Source: JBJHCA01 sp050485785
Lineage (GTDB): Bacteria > Bacteroidota > Bacteroidia > Chitinophagales > Saprospiraceae
DNA length: 64,000 nt
Direction of reading: 5' to 3'
Assembly: GCA_050485785.1 (NCBI GenBank)
Contig: JBJHCA010000001.1
Coordinates: 34,485-98,484, forward strand
This document shows, one piece after another, positions 26,561 through 35,454 of this stretch (position 1 is the first letter of the stretch; each line of letters begins with the position of its first letter). The notes below the pieces were generated by a model. The model made no database searches, had not been told where the DNA came from, and saw nothing but the letters and a program-made list of their open reading frames with translations. Position numbers and translations under genes: made by a program.

Positions 26561-27235
26561 ATGAAAACATCCATTTGCACCCACATTGCTATCGCTGTTT
26601 TGGTCATTACAGTATCTTGCGGCCAGCCACAGGACTCCGATCCTTACTCTACCACGACTGAAGTAGAAAGTTCAAAACATGCCCATTCGCCTAGCCATGA
26701 TCATGAACATGATCACGATCACTCCACCAGAGAAGCATTTTCGATAGCCAATCTTGCAGAGGAAATTACCACTGTGCCGGATTCCATTATTGAGTATTTG
26801 CATCGCCAGCATCATTCTCACAGTGTATTGGAACGCAGAACCGTCCCTTCAGGATACGAAACCAAAAACATGAAGTATTGGAAAGACTACATAGCACAAG
26901 TTGAAGACCTGCCTGTCATCAATCCCGGACCGGGAGAATATGTCCATGTAATGGAAGGCTACAAACATGGCTATCAAAATCTGGTGATAGGCATCACTGA
27001 AACATTTCCCGGCGGAGCACCTCCCATGCATACGCATGAAGGAGAAGAATCCCATGTTCTTCTGGAAGGTACCATTCTCTATGCTTTGGGTGATACTATA
27101 TTTAAGGTTACGGCCCCTTACATCATCAATATACCTCCTATGGTACCCCATGCTTTCAAAAATATAGGAGATAAAACTGCGAATCTTGTGGTGATCTTTC
27201 CTACCAATGTCTGGAAGTATGATGTGCTGGACTAA
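26561..27235 (+). CDS. Histidine-rich cupin lipoprotein
   Basis: A 224-aa lipoprotein (lipobox TVSC, Cys20) with a histidine/aspartate cluster (HSPSHDHEHDHDH, about 42-54) and a cupin fold in the C-terminal half. Cupin motif 1 reads PPMHTHEGEESHVLLEG, which has the usual His-His-Glu metal ligands, and motif 2 reads IPPMVPHAFKN. It would bind a divalent metal outside the inner membrane; substrate unknown. The following gene on the same strand is an AraC-type regulator 92 bases downstream. Confidence 0.82.
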   Translation: MKTSICTHIAIAVLVITVSCGQPQDSDPYSTTTEVESSKHAHSPSHDHEHDHDHSTREAFSIANLAEEITTVPDSIIEYLHRQHHSHSVLERRTVPSGYETKNMKYWKDYIAQVEDLPVINPGPGEYVHVMEGYKHGYQNLVIGITETFPGGAPPMHTHEGEESHVLLEGTILYALGDTIFKVTAPYIINIPPMVPHAFKNIGDKTANLVVIFPTNVWKYDVLD

Positions 27236-27327
27236 TTTCCCTTCAGGGATTATGATGAAAGGGGTTATAAAATAAGGTAAACCATTGCTGATGGTGCATT
27301 TAGAGTTTGGTGTAAATCTTTTGCCCA

Positions 27328-28146
27328 TTGAGCTTCAAAGACTACATACCACCTGCACTTTCAGGCATTGTTGACCTCATCTGGGAACACGAAATACCTA
27401 AGCCGGGAGGGTATTGTATTTTGCCCTCGGGTAAGGTTGAAATTATTTTTCCCATTCACCCGGTTGTAAGCCTGGAGGTCGCTAAAATTCCGGCAAACGA
27501 CAATCCGGTGAACAATTATTCCTGCTTTCTTTCGGGCTTGCACACCAGTCCCCTGACAATGAAATTCAACAGGTTTAACATTTTGGGCATTCAAATGCGG
27601 CCTGTAGCCGTGAAAGCACTGTTTGGTTTACCTCTTTGTGAAATAAGGAATTACTTTTTGCCGACGGAAGACGTGATGAATTCTGTCCGGATTATGAAGG
27701 ATAAGCTGCATTCAGGGGAAAGCTTTCAGGAAAGAGCAAAGTGGTTTGAAGCTTTTCTGCTCAAAAAGATCAACGAAACTCCTGAACTCCACCATGCCAT
27801 TCAACTGGACAGTGCCATCCAACAAAGAGTGATCCCAAAACATCAGGAAAAAGCAAAATCCATTCATAACATTATGGGGTATTCCCGGACACAGACATAC
27901 AGGTTGTTCAATGACTGGTTTGGTGTTTCGGCTCATTCCTACCTCAAACTTGTCCAGTTTATTCGTTCTGTTGAAAGCCTGCATAACAAAAACCTGAAAC
28001 TCACTGATGTGGGGCTTGACAACGGGTATTACGACCAGGCGCATTATATCCGGGATTTCAGGAGTTTTGCTGGCAAGACACCCGGAGCTTACCGCAGTAT
28101 AATGACAGATATACCTGGGCAGATATTCAGTACATCTCCTGATTGA
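27328..28146 (+). CDS. AraC-family transcriptional regulator
   Basis: A 272-aa regulator. The N-terminal half (SFKDYIPPALSGIVDLIWEHEIP, split here: SFKDYIPPALSG then IVDLIWEHEIP) resembles the DUF6597-type sensor domain with PSGKVEIIF. The C-terminal AraC HTH pair (about 165-262) carries LKLTDVGLDNGYYDQAHY, then FRSFAGKTPGAYR. No in-frame ATG lies between the upstream stop (27313) and TTG 27328, so TTG is the probable start. Element copy 17 lies within the coding sequence. Targets are unknown; the cupin gene next to it is the first candidate. Confidence 0.85.
   Translation: MSFKDYIPPALSGIVDLIWEHEIPKPGGYCILPSGKVEIIFPIHPVVSLEVAKIPANDNPVNNYSCFLSGLHTSPLTMKFNRFNILGIQMRPVAVKALFGLPLCEIRNYFLPTEDVMNSVRIMKDKLHSGESFQERAKWFEAFLLKKINETPELHHAIQLDSAIQQRVIPKHQEKAKSIHNIMGYSRTQTYRLFNDWFGVSAHSYLKLVQFIRSVESLHNKNLKLTDVGLDNGYYDQAHYIRDFRSFAGKTPGAYRSIMTDIPGQIFSTSPD
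27822..27833 (-). repeat. Dispersed element, one-mismatch copy 17
   Basis: ATCACTCTTTGT on the minus strand, followed by TG: core CTCTTTGT exact, third base C instead of A. Inside the AraC gene, where it encodes QQRVI. Confidence 0.55.
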
Positions 28147-28213
28147 ATAGGGAACATTTGTACAATTTTAACCCTGCTGATTCCCTCTTCTTTGCACCAA
28201 ATCACAAGAGAAT

Positions 28214-29143
28214 ATGCGTATTTTCATTACTGGTGCCGGAGGCTTTATCGGGTTTGCCACGGCACGGCAACTACTGGCAAGAGGCCACACTGTTTCGGGA
28301 TTAACCAGCCGAGAATCCGGAAAAAAGACGCTGAGAGAAGCCGGAATCAATCCTGTATTGGGTGATCTCAGGCAACCTCAACACTGGATCAGGCATGTTC
28401 AGGATGCTGATGCCGTAATTCATCTGGCCACTCTGTCTATACCTGGTCGACCCGGAAATAAGTATGTGCGTGAATTGACTAAGGTGCAGCAAGCTGTCAC
28501 CACACAGATGCTGGAAGCCTTATCCCCGGATTGCAAGGCATTTATTTACACCAGTGGTATTTCCGTTTACGGAAACCGGCCCGGAATCCACAATGAAGCT
28601 ATAGCTCCTGATCCCTGCCGCATAGCCCGCCCTTATGTTGCCGGAGAACAAATTGTATTGAAGGCATTTGAACAGGGTGCCTGCCCGGCTATGATTCTGC
28701 GACCGGCAGGGGTATACGGATTCGGCGGGGTGTTTGGGCGGTTTTGGTCAGGGCCTATTCTCAAAGACAAGAGAACCATTGTGCCCGGCCATGGAAAGCA
28801 GCTTTTTTCTTTTATACATATTGAGGATTGTGCCCGCGCTTTTGTACAGTGCGTTGAAAACCCCATGCCCGGTGAAATTTTCAATATTGCTGACAATGAA
28901 CCGGTGCCTCTCGGAGTAATGATCAGATCGTTTGCCAAAACCCTGAATGCTCCCGGGCCACTCAACATGCCCTCAGTATTGTTTAACCTGCTGGCCGGTT
29001 CTGTGGTGGGCGAACTACTTCTCAATAACAAAGTGGCTGACAATCAAAAAATGAAAAACCTTTTGCATGTTGAGCTGAAATATCCGGATTACCGGGCTGG
29101 TATTGCAGCCCTGGCATCTCAAGTCAATGCTGTTCCTTCGTGA
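28214..29143 (+). CDS. NAD-dependent epimerase/dehydratase-like (atypical extended SDR)
   Basis: A 309-aa Rossmann-fold protein. The cofactor loop GAGGFIG is at residues 7-13 and GDLRQP and DAVIHLATL follow in the usual places. YTSGISVYGNR matches the Ser region, but at the place of YxxxK the sequence reads PYVAGEQIV, with Glu where Lys is expected. It is therefore an atypical SDR, perhaps a binding or regulatory protein. No signal peptide. Substrate unknown. It belongs to the accessory block downstream of the AraC gene. Confidence 0.8.
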   Translation: MRIFITGAGGFIGFATARQLLARGHTVSGLTSRESGKKTLREAGINPVLGDLRQPQHWIRHVQDADAVIHLATLSIPGRPGNKYVRELTKVQQAVTTQMLEALSPDCKAFIYTSGISVYGNRPGIHNEAIAPDPCRIARPYVAGEQIVLKAFEQGACPAMILRPAGVYGFGGVFGRFWSGPILKDKRTIVPGHGKQLFSFIHIEDCARAFVQCVENPMPGEIFNIADNEPVPLGVMIRSFAKTLNAPGPLNMPSVLFNLLAGSVVGELLLNNKVADNQKMKNLLHVELKYPDYRAGIAALASQVNAVPS

Positions 29144-29224
29144 TGTGCATTGGACGCCCGGCACAGGAATGCAATGTCAAAATCGATCAGGTTACCAGTT
29201 TAGTCAACAATTAATCAGTAAGAT

Positions 29225-29875
29225 ATGAAACCAACATCAACTTATTTTTTCGCAGGCAGTACATCCATTACGGGAGCCATATTAATGCTCATAGGGGCAG
29301 CGTTTTGGGTCGCATCGGGTACTGACCTGTGGCAGGCTCTGGCCTACAACCGTATGGATGAATATTTATTGCAACTTCCGGAAGTCAGACAGCTTCTTGT
29401 AATCAACACCTCGTTTTGGATTGCAGGGGTATTGGTTATGGTTACCGCCTTATCGCTTATGGCAGGATTGAGCAGATCTAACCGCGGTTTGGCGCAAATG
29501 AGCATGGTACTGGCGTTGACCGGGGCATCCTTAGGTATAGTGTCTTTCATCACAATGCTTTCACTGGCAGTGGTTAACCCGTCTCTGGAACTGGCTACCA
29601 TCATCGGCTGGATCGGTGCGCGTACCGATGACATTGCAACCATGCTGATTGTGGGTTTTAGCCCGCTATGCCTGGTTATAGCCGGCAGGGAAGACTGGGT
29701 TCCGGGGTGGCTTTTTGTTTGGGGTTGGCTTGCGGGCATTTCGGGCCTGCTTGTGATCATCGCTTTGTATACCGGTTTGGTTGACCTGGGTTTCATCATT
29801 ATCCCTTTTGGCATTGGATGGATGATAGCTGCCGGAGTAGTTCTGGTCAAAAAGCGCCTGGTTGCCGAAGAGTAG
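29225..29875 (+). CDS. Multi-pass membrane protein, unknown function
   Basis: A 216-aa integral membrane protein with about six hydrophobic segments (around 10-30, 58-80, 88-112, 125-150, 160-182 and 187-208). Charged residues are few and there is no motif I can assign. Its start ATG 29225 follows the SDR gene by 81 bases. A stress- or envelope-related role is only a guess from the neighbours. Confidence 0.75.
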   Translation: MKPTSTYFFAGSTSITGAILMLIGAAFWVASGTDLWQALAYNRMDEYLLQLPEVRQLLVINTSFWIAGVLVMVTALSLMAGLSRSNRGLAQMSMVLALTGASLGIVSFITMLSLAVVNPSLELATIIGWIGARTDDIATMLIVGFSPLCLVIAGREDWVPGWLFVWGWLAGISGLLVIIALYTGLVDLGFIIIPFGIGWMIAAGVVLVKKRLVAEE

Positions 29876-29924
29876 CGCATACAGCTAAGCAGTTCAAATA
29901 GCTTTGTCGGGATTATTTTTTAGG

Positions 29925-29936
29925 ATATCTCTTTGT
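29925..29936 (+). repeat. Dispersed element ATAnCTCTTTGT, copy 5
   Basis: Exact ATATCTCTTTGT with a T6 tract just upstream and TGTG downstream; intergenic. Confidence 0.78.
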
Positions 29937-30088
29937 TGTGCCTTACCCTGTAATTTAACATTGGAGTATTGATGTATTGAGTCCGTTCATCATTACCTGC
30001 TGAAAAAGCGTTCCCATTGCAGTCCTGAATCCTGCCGCCCGTAACTGACTTATACAAATTTGAGTATATTTGTCAGGATATTCCTGTA

Positions 30089-30322
30089 ATGACAGACGGA
30101 ATAGTAACAAGCATGCAGACGGTTAATTTATTGGTGATCATAGCTGTTTTCCCGGGTTTCATTCCAGCATATAATTCATCCAATGGTGGGTATGAAAACC
30201 ACATGCTTACCTTTGCCTATGAATCCGCTACCGGAGAAGTTTATAGATTCTATCAGTACAACGATGTGGAAAGGTTTCCTAATGAATTTTGGCAGCCATA
30301 CCACGCGATAACTGATCTATAA
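30089..30322 (+). CDS. Doubtful 77-aa reading frame
   Basis: Hydrophobic N-terminus followed by a Tyr/Phe-rich segment with no known family. No promoter or ribosome-binding signal is seen. It is listed only because it fills part of an otherwise empty stretch. Confidence 0.15.
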   Translation: MTDGIVTSMQTVNLLVIIAVFPGFIPAYNSSNGGYENHMLTFAYESATGEVYRFYQYNDVERFPNEFWQPYHAITDL

Positions 30323-30384
30323 ATTGCCGGATGACGAATTTCAAAAAGGTACTCAGGCAAAAAGTTACTTTCTAAATACCGGGC

Positions 30385-30936
30385 ATGAGAAAAGTGATAG
30401 CAGCCATTAACATGACCCTTGACGGGTATTGCGACCACACTTCAGTGGTGGCCAGTGAAGCATTGCACCGGCATTATACCGGTCTTCTGAAAACCGGAGA
30501 TGTCATGCTTCTGGGCAGGAAAACCTTTGAATTGATGCAATATTGGCAAACAGTAGTGGAAAATCCAACCGGCACCCCGTCGATGGATGAATTTGCCATG
30601 GTCATTGACAGCATCCCCAAAATTGTGTTTTCCAATACCCTGGATGATGTTTCCTGGCACAGTGCCGGTTTAGCTGCCGGAAAAATAGCGAATGTAGTGC
30701 AGGATCTCAGGCAACAACCGGGCAAGCATGTTTTAGTGGGCAGCAGAAGCCTGATTTTACAGCTCCTCAAGTCCGGGCTGATTGATGAACTCCGGCTGTG
30801 TGTTCATCCGGTATTAGCAGGAAGCGGTTTGCCATTGTTTGACGACATCAAAGAAGCTTCGCATTTAATACTCACGGGAGCCAAACCACTGGAAGGAGGG
30901 GCAATAGTACTTCATTACGAACCGGTAGTCAGATGA
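30385..30936 (+). CDS. RibD C-terminal / dihydrofolate-reductase-like protein
   Basis: A 183-aa cytoplasmic NADPH-binding reductase of the RibD C-terminal-domain family. Hallmarks: KVIAAINMTLDGYCDH at the start, GDVMLLGRKTFELM, PKIVFSNTLDD, the cofactor segment VLVGSRSLILQLLKSGLIDE, and LCVHPVLAGSGLPLFDD. These stand-alone proteins are common in Bacteroidota, with no assigned substrate. It is in the accessory block with the SDR and acetyltransferase genes. Confidence 0.9.
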   Translation: MRKVIAAINMTLDGYCDHTSVVASEALHRHYTGLLKTGDVMLLGRKTFELMQYWQTVVENPTGTPSMDEFAMVIDSIPKIVFSNTLDDVSWHSAGLAAGKIANVVQDLRQQPGKHVLVGSRSLILQLLKSGLIDELRLCVHPVLAGSGLPLFDDIKEASHLILTGAKPLEGGAIVLHYEPVVR

Positions 30937-31117
30937 TGCCGTTTACCCTCAAACCGTATTTAAGATCACCATGGACAAGCGATTTTACGGATACCGTTTT
31001 TTGGGTTCATGGTTTGTTTTACCCGGCAGTGTAAGTTTCTGGTGTGGGATGGTGAAAAACCCTGCAAGGGGCAGTGTTGACCGGTGGAATAACAGTAGGG
31101 CTAACTCTTTTTGAAAC

Positions 31118-31129
31118 ACAAAGAGATAT
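31118..31129 (-). repeat. Dispersed element ATAnCTCTTTGT, copy 6
   Basis: Exact on the minus strand (ATATCTCTTTGT). Its left end overlaps the first two bases of the ATG (31128) of the acetyltransferase gene. A second CTCTTT at 31104-31109 makes an inverted repeat with it. Confidence 0.75.
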
Positions 31130-31628
31130 GAAAAAGGTTGATATTGGTCCAATAACATTTGATTACTGGCAAGATGTGGCAAGGATTTATCAGTCAGGAA
31201 TAGAAACCGGGCATGCTACTTTTGAAAAACTGGTGCCCGATTGGGAAACATGGAATAACTCCCATCGCCCGGATTGCAGACTATTAGCACGTTTGGGTGA
31301 TCAGATTGTAGCCTGGGCAGCTTTGTCCCGATATTCAGACCGATGTGTTTATGCCGGTGTGGCTGAACTGAGTATTTATGTTGATGCCGGATACAGAGGC
31401 CGGAGTATTGGTGATCAATTAATGAATTCACTCATTACTGAATCTGAGGCAAACGGAATTTGGACGCTGCTGGCGGGTATATTCCCGGAGAATGAAGCCA
31501 GTTTGAGTTTACACCTTAAACACGGATTCAGAATTGTTGGGATTAAAAAACGGCTGGGAAAACTGGATGACCAATGGCGGGATGTGGTGCTGTTGGAACG
31601 CCGCAGCAAGGTGATTGGTGTAGATTGA
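31128..31628 (+). CDS. GNAT acetyltransferase, phosphinothricin-acetyltransferase type
   Basis: A 166-aa N-acetyltransferase of the PAT/Bar-like group, which acetylate small amino-acid analogues with acetyl-CoA. The start MKKVDIGPITFDYWQDVARIY, the acceptor region IETGHATFEKLVPDWETW, the acetyl-CoA loop DAGYRGRSIGDQLMNSLI and the closing GIFPENEASLSLHLKHGFR and DQWRDVVLLERRS all match. True substrate unknown. ATG 31128 overlaps an element copy; an upstream TTG at 31074 is unlikely. Confidence 0.88.
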   Translation: MKKVDIGPITFDYWQDVARIYQSGIETGHATFEKLVPDWETWNNSHRPDCRLLARLGDQIVAWAALSRYSDRCVYAGVAELSIYVDAGYRGRSIGDQLMNSLITESEANGIWTLLAGIFPENEASLSLHLKHGFRIVGIKKRLGKLDDQWRDVVLLERRSKVIGVD

Positions 31629-31880
31629 CGAAGAGGTGTGCTTATGTTGTTGTGTGAAAGATAAAGTTAGCCTCTCTTAAGCAGGTTTGCAATCGATCGC
31701 AAAGTCAGCATTTTGTTTCCAACAGCAATCCAAGATACGGTGAAATGGATAATTTCATTCGACTAAAATTCCGCCAAAATACCTTTTTCCCGTAATTTGG
31801 GAGCTGAAAAGTAATGGCCAAAAGTAATAAGCACAGCATTAGCCCTCTTCATTCACCATATCCCCCCAAACATCTTTCTT

Positions 31881-32735
31881 ATGAATAACATCGACTGGCT
31901 GGATTCCCTTCTTCGTCCCGGAACGTTTATGGTGATCATATTGGGGACATTGCTGGTGGCCTATATTTTCAGAGTGCTTTTCAATCAGTTGATCAGGTCT
32001 TCAACCCGGGTAATGAAGAACGACCCCACCAGTTACAAGTTCATGAAATACGGTATTTCATTTGTGATCTATGTGGTGGGCTTCAGCTGGGCGGTTTATG
32101 AGATCCCGCAGTTGCGGACGGTGGCTAATTCATTGCTGGCCGGTGCCGGTATATTGGCTGTTGCCCTGGGTTTTGCTTCCCAGCATGCGCTTAAAAACAT
32201 CATCAGCGGTATGTTTATCGTGATCTTCAAACCCTTCAAAGTCAATGACCGACTCAAGCTCAATAACGGCATGGCCGGCATTGTGGAGGACATTTCACTG
32301 CGCCACACCGTCATCAGGGATTTTGAAAACAGAAAGATCATTATTCCCAATTCCATTATCAGCGAAGAAGTGATCGTGAATGCCGATTTTGAGAACGATC
32401 GGATCTGCAAGTTTATCGAAGTGAGGGTGCCATTTCATTCCAACATCGACCATGTGAAAACCATTCTCCGCGAGGAAGTGATGAAACATCCCTTTTTGAT
32501 CGATGTGCGTTCTGAAGAAGAAAAGCAGAATAACGATCCAGTTGTCAGAGTGAGGGTTCTTCAGATAGTGGACAACGGAATTCTGCTCAGAGCCTGGGCC
32601 TGGGCTCACAATGCGGCCGAAGCCTTTGTGATGGGCTGTGATGTATACGAAAGTCTGCTCAAGCGGTTTGACGAGGAAAACATCCGGATACCTTATCCTC
32701 ATGTACAGGTGGTATCGCAGCCGGAGAATAAATAA
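31881..32735 (+). CDS. MscS-family mechanosensitive channel
   Basis: A 284-aa inner-membrane channel that opens on osmotic downshock. About three N-terminal helices (17-38, 55-73, 82-105) lead to the pore region NSLLAGAGILAVALGFASQ, split at ALKNIISGMFIV, then the cytoplasmic beta domain FKVNDRLKLNNG, DISLRHTVIRDFENRKIIIP, NSIISEEVIVN. The C-terminal alpha/beta part ends near PHVQV. It resembles the small MscS class. A 252-base gap precedes it. Confidence 0.92.
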   Translation: MNNIDWLDSLLRPGTFMVIILGTLLVAYIFRVLFNQLIRSSTRVMKNDPTSYKFMKYGISFVIYVVGFSWAVYEIPQLRTVANSLLAGAGILAVALGFASQHALKNIISGMFIVIFKPFKVNDRLKLNNGMAGIVEDISLRHTVIRDFENRKIIIPNSIISEEVIVNADFENDRICKFIEVRVPFHSNIDHVKTILREEVMKHPFLIDVRSEEEKQNNDPVVRVRVLQIVDNGILLRAWAWAHNAAEAFVMGCDVYESLLKRFDEENIRIPYPHVQVVSQPENK

Positions 32736-32763
32736 CCCACTCAGCTTGTTCTTATAAATATGC

Positions 32764-32771
32764 TATCTTTG
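32764..32771 (+). promoter_or_regulatory. -7 box before the methyltransferase gene
   Basis: TATCTTTG, exact TAnnTTTG, 72 bases before the ATG at 32844. A second exact box TAATTTTG lies at 32801-32808, 35 bases before the ATG, so two starts are possible. Confidence 0.5.
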
Positions 32772-32843
32772 CACCTTGCCCTATTGGGATAATTTGCCGC
32801 TAATTTTGTCCCTAAAGGCCAGCATAGTTTACTACCCTGATCC

Positions 32844-33401
32844 ATGACGCGATTTAAGTTTTTTCTGGAAGGTATCAAAAACATTAAAACTACCGGTACC
32901 ATTACCCGCACCAGCCGTTTTGTTTGCCGTGAAATGGTAAGCCATATCGATTACAACAAAGCCACCTGCATTGCTGAGCTCGGTGCCGGCGACGGCGTCA
33001 TCACCCGGCATATTCTTGCTCGCATGCGCCCTGATGCCGTCCTGCTCGCCTTCGAAGTGCTGGAACCCCTGTGCGCCGAACTTCGCAAGATCAAAGATCC
33101 ACGCCTGGTAATTGTGGAAGACAGTGCAGAAAAACTGGGTGAATACGTACGCAACGCCGGATTTGAAAATGTGGATTACGTGCTTTCGGCATTGCCTTTT
33201 GTAGCCATTCCCGACAGTATTGGCGATCGCATCCTGCAGGAAACCCACGAAAACCTGCGCACCGGCGGCAAATTCATTCAAATCAATTACTCCCTCAAGT
33301 GCAAGGGGCGGTACAAAAAAGTTTTTGGCAATGTCAGGGTTCAGTTTGAAGCCATGAATTTACCTCCCGCTTTTATCCAGACTTGCGAAAAAGTGATCTG
33401 A
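32844..33401 (+). CDS. SAM-dependent methyltransferase (phospholipid N-methyltransferase-like)
   Basis: A 185-aa class I methyltransferase. Motif I reads CIAELGAGDGVITRHIL (about 41-57) and the next acidic strand is LLAFEVLEPL. NVDYVLSALPF is the motif IV region. The style (start RFKFFLEGIKN, then TGTITRTSRF) resembles PmtA-type phospholipid methyltransferases and KsgA relatives. Membrane-lipid methylation is plausible but not shown; no signal peptide. Confidence 0.82.
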   Translation: MTRFKFFLEGIKNIKTTGTITRTSRFVCREMVSHIDYNKATCIAELGAGDGVITRHILARMRPDAVLLAFEVLEPLCAELRKIKDPRLVIVEDSAEKLGEYVRNAGFENVDYVLSALPFVAIPDSIGDRILQETHENLRTGGKFIQINYSLKCKGRYKKVFGNVRVQFEAMNLPPAFIQTCEKVI

Positions 33402-33482
33402 CCACTTCCGTTCCTGGATTAAGCCCCTGAATTCAACATTAGGGTGTCCTGATTTTTAGCGTAATTTGTTTTGTTATTTTTT

Positions 33483-33494
33483 ATAGCTCTTTGT
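33483..33494 (+). repeat. Dispersed element ATAnCTCTTTGT, copy 7
   Basis: Exact ATAGCTCTTTGT after a T6 tract, intergenic between the methyltransferase and TraB/GumN genes. Confidence 0.78.
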
Positions 33495-33640
33495 TGATTT
33501 TGGAACGTTTCCCTGCGGAAGACCAAAACAGCAGCTAAACCCGGTTAATTTTACAATTAGCATGAGCAAGGTGCGTTCTCATGTGTTGTATTATGACCTG
33601 ATTTGACACTGACATTGAAATTCACTAATCACTCATCTGA

Positions 33641-34531
33641 ATGACCCGATATCTTACTGCGCTCACAGCCATTTTCTTTTTCCTCCATACACCGGCACTG
33701 TTTGCCGGCCACTTTGAATACGACAGTTCCCGAACCGGTGCCCTGCTCTGGAAAATTGAGCACCCTGATCTTTCTGCCCCGTCTTACCTGTTTGGTACCA
33801 TGCACATCATCTCTGAAGAGCACTATTTTCTCCCCGATTCGCTCATCACTTTTCTGGAGCGGTCAGAGGTACTGGCTTTGGAAATTAACATGAGCAACCC
33901 CTTGCAAATGCTGACAGCCATGACGGGCATGTTCATGAAGGATGGCATCACCCTCAAGGATCTCTATACCCCGGAGGAATATGAAGAAGTGATGGCCGTA
34001 CTCAAACAAAAAGCAGCACTGCCGGCACCCATGCTTATCCGCATCAAACCCATGCTGATATCAGGTATGCTGCTCGATCCAGGTCAGGGTGGAAGCAGTG
34101 CCATGAAATCCTACGAAATTGAACTGATGAGCATGGCCAGGAATCATAATTTAACCATGAAAGGTTTGGAAACCATTCAGTATCAGCTCAGCATTTTTGA
34201 TTCCATTCCGTATTCACTTCAAGCCAAAGCATTGCTTTATTCACTGCGCGACCTTGAAGCGGAAGGGGAGTCGCTGGAAGCCCTGATTGCGCTGTATACC
34301 ATGCAGGATGTAGAACAACTGGCCGGTATTATGCCCGATGAACTGGGCGAAATGGAGGCCTACATCGATTTATTCCTGAAGGACCGCAATATGAACTGGA
34401 TTCCGGCCATTGCAGAACTGATCAGCAAAAAGCCGGCCTTTATTGCGGTAGGTGCAGGCCACCTGGGCGGCGATTACGGCGTGATCCAGCTATTGAGAAA
34501 TGAGGGTTATATTCTTACACCTGTGCCATGA
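33641..34531 (+). CDS. TraB/GumN family protein
   Basis: A 296-aa protein with a signal peptide (about 1-22) and the TraB/GumN core: ALLWKIEHPDLSAPSYLFGT, then MHIISEE, EVLALEINMS, and GAGHLGGDYGVIQLLRNEGY at the end. The GTMH and GAGH motifs are the conserved family hallmarks and may be metal-binding or proteolytic in some members; function here is open. It begins a close-packed run with FRG, GH3 and Wzi-like genes (31, 4 and 3 bases apart). Confidence 0.9.
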   Translation: MTRYLTALTAIFFFLHTPALFAGHFEYDSSRTGALLWKIEHPDLSAPSYLFGTMHIISEEHYFLPDSLITFLERSEVLALEINMSNPLQMLTAMTGMFMKDGITLKDLYTPEEYEEVMAVLKQKAALPAPMLIRIKPMLISGMLLDPGQGGSSAMKSYEIELMSMARNHNLTMKGLETIQYQLSIFDSIPYSLQAKALLYSLRDLEAEGESLEALIALYTMQDVEQLAGIMPDELGEMEAYIDLFLKDRNMNWIPAIAELISKKPAFIAVGAGHLGGDYGVIQLLRNEGYILTPVP

Positions 34532-34562
34532 GTAACGTACCTTTACCTAAAATCAGCAAACA

Positions 34563-35450
34563 ATGAATGCCAGGGAACTACACGTCAATACATGGGCCGA
34601 GCTAATGGATGCCCTTTATTTTGACTCCTGGTCGCCCGGGCTGGAGCGTCACCGCTCTTCCTATGTGTACCGCGGAGTGCAGGACAGAACCTACAACCTG
34701 TCCACTACCCTCAACCGCCTGGGTGAATCACACCTGGAAAAGCATTTGCTGAGAAATTTCATCAAATACAGTCACCGGCATGAGCGCAGCCGCAGCACCT
34801 GGAACTGGCTGGCACTTGCCCAGCACCACGGTTTGCCCACCAGGCTGCTCGACTGGACCTATTCTCCACTGGTGGCATTGCATTTTGCCACTTCAGACTT
34901 CAACTCCTTTGGCAAGGATGGGGCTATTTGGGCCATCAATTATTCCGATACCAGGGAGTACCTACCCGATCAGCTCAAGCTGGCTATCAGCGAAGAAGGA
35001 TCTCATATTTTTACGGCTGAAATCCTGGAAAAAGTAGTGGATGAGCTGCCCAAGCTCGAAAAACTGCGTCCCGAATCCTACGCACTGTTTTTTGAGCCCC
35101 CCTCACTGGATGAGCGGATCGTGACCCAGCATGCCGTTTTTTCCATGATGTCAGACCCCAATACCCTGATCAACGATTGGCTGGAAGGCAAAAAGATCAG
35201 GTATTTTAAGATCATCATTCCCTCTGGGCTTAAATGGGAGATCCGCGATAAGCTCGATCAGTCGAATATCCACGAGCGGGTATTGTTTCCCGGTCTTGAC
35301 GGACTGGCCAAATGGCTCAAACGCCACTATATTGATATCAGGGGAACACGACCCTGGCTCAGTGAACTGAATCGGGATGAGGAAACTCCTAAGAAGGAAG
35401 CCCCACCGGTTTCAAGGCCCAATATTTCATTTAATCCGGGAAAGAACTGA
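34563..35450 (+). CDS. FRG domain-containing protein
   Basis: A 295-aa soluble protein. The FRG domain (named for its Phe-Arg-Gly motif, here YRG) covers about residues 5-190: YVYRGVQDRTYNLSTTLNR, then WLALAQHHGLPTRLLDWTYS and PLVALHFATSD. FRG proteins are poorly understood; some sit in defence or toxin contexts, and the fold hints at nucleic-acid or nucleotide chemistry. Here it lies in a run of envelope genes with no signal peptide of its own. ATG 34563. Confidence 0.88.
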   Translation: MNARELHVNTWAELMDALYFDSWSPGLERHRSSYVYRGVQDRTYNLSTTLNRLGESHLEKHLLRNFIKYSHRHERSRSTWNWLALAQHHGLPTRLLDWTYSPLVALHFATSDFNSFGKDGAIWAINYSDTREYLPDQLKLAISEEGSHIFTAEILEKVVDELPKLEKLRPESYALFFEPPSLDERIVTQHAVFSMMSDPNTLINDWLEGKKIRYFKIIIPSGLKWEIRDKLDQSNIHERVLFPGLDGLAKWLKRHYIDIRGTRPWLSELNRDEETPKKEAPPVSRPNISFNPGKN

Positions 35451-35454
35451 GCAC

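Larger units (their letters stand above)
29876..30384. other. Intergenic region with element copy 5 and a doubtful small ORF
   Basis: About 509 bases. Element copy 5 (29925-29936) lies near the left side. A 77-codon reading frame (30089-30322, plus) has a hydrophobic start (VNLLVIIAVFPGFI) and no recognisable domain, and could be a remnant or chance. No terminator is visible. Confidence 0.4.

Noticed and set aside
26561..31628. Genomic island in the cupin to acetyltransferase block
   Set aside because: No integrase, direct repeats or clear base-composition shift; the nearby tRNA-Leu 3' end is not repeated within the window as far as I can see.
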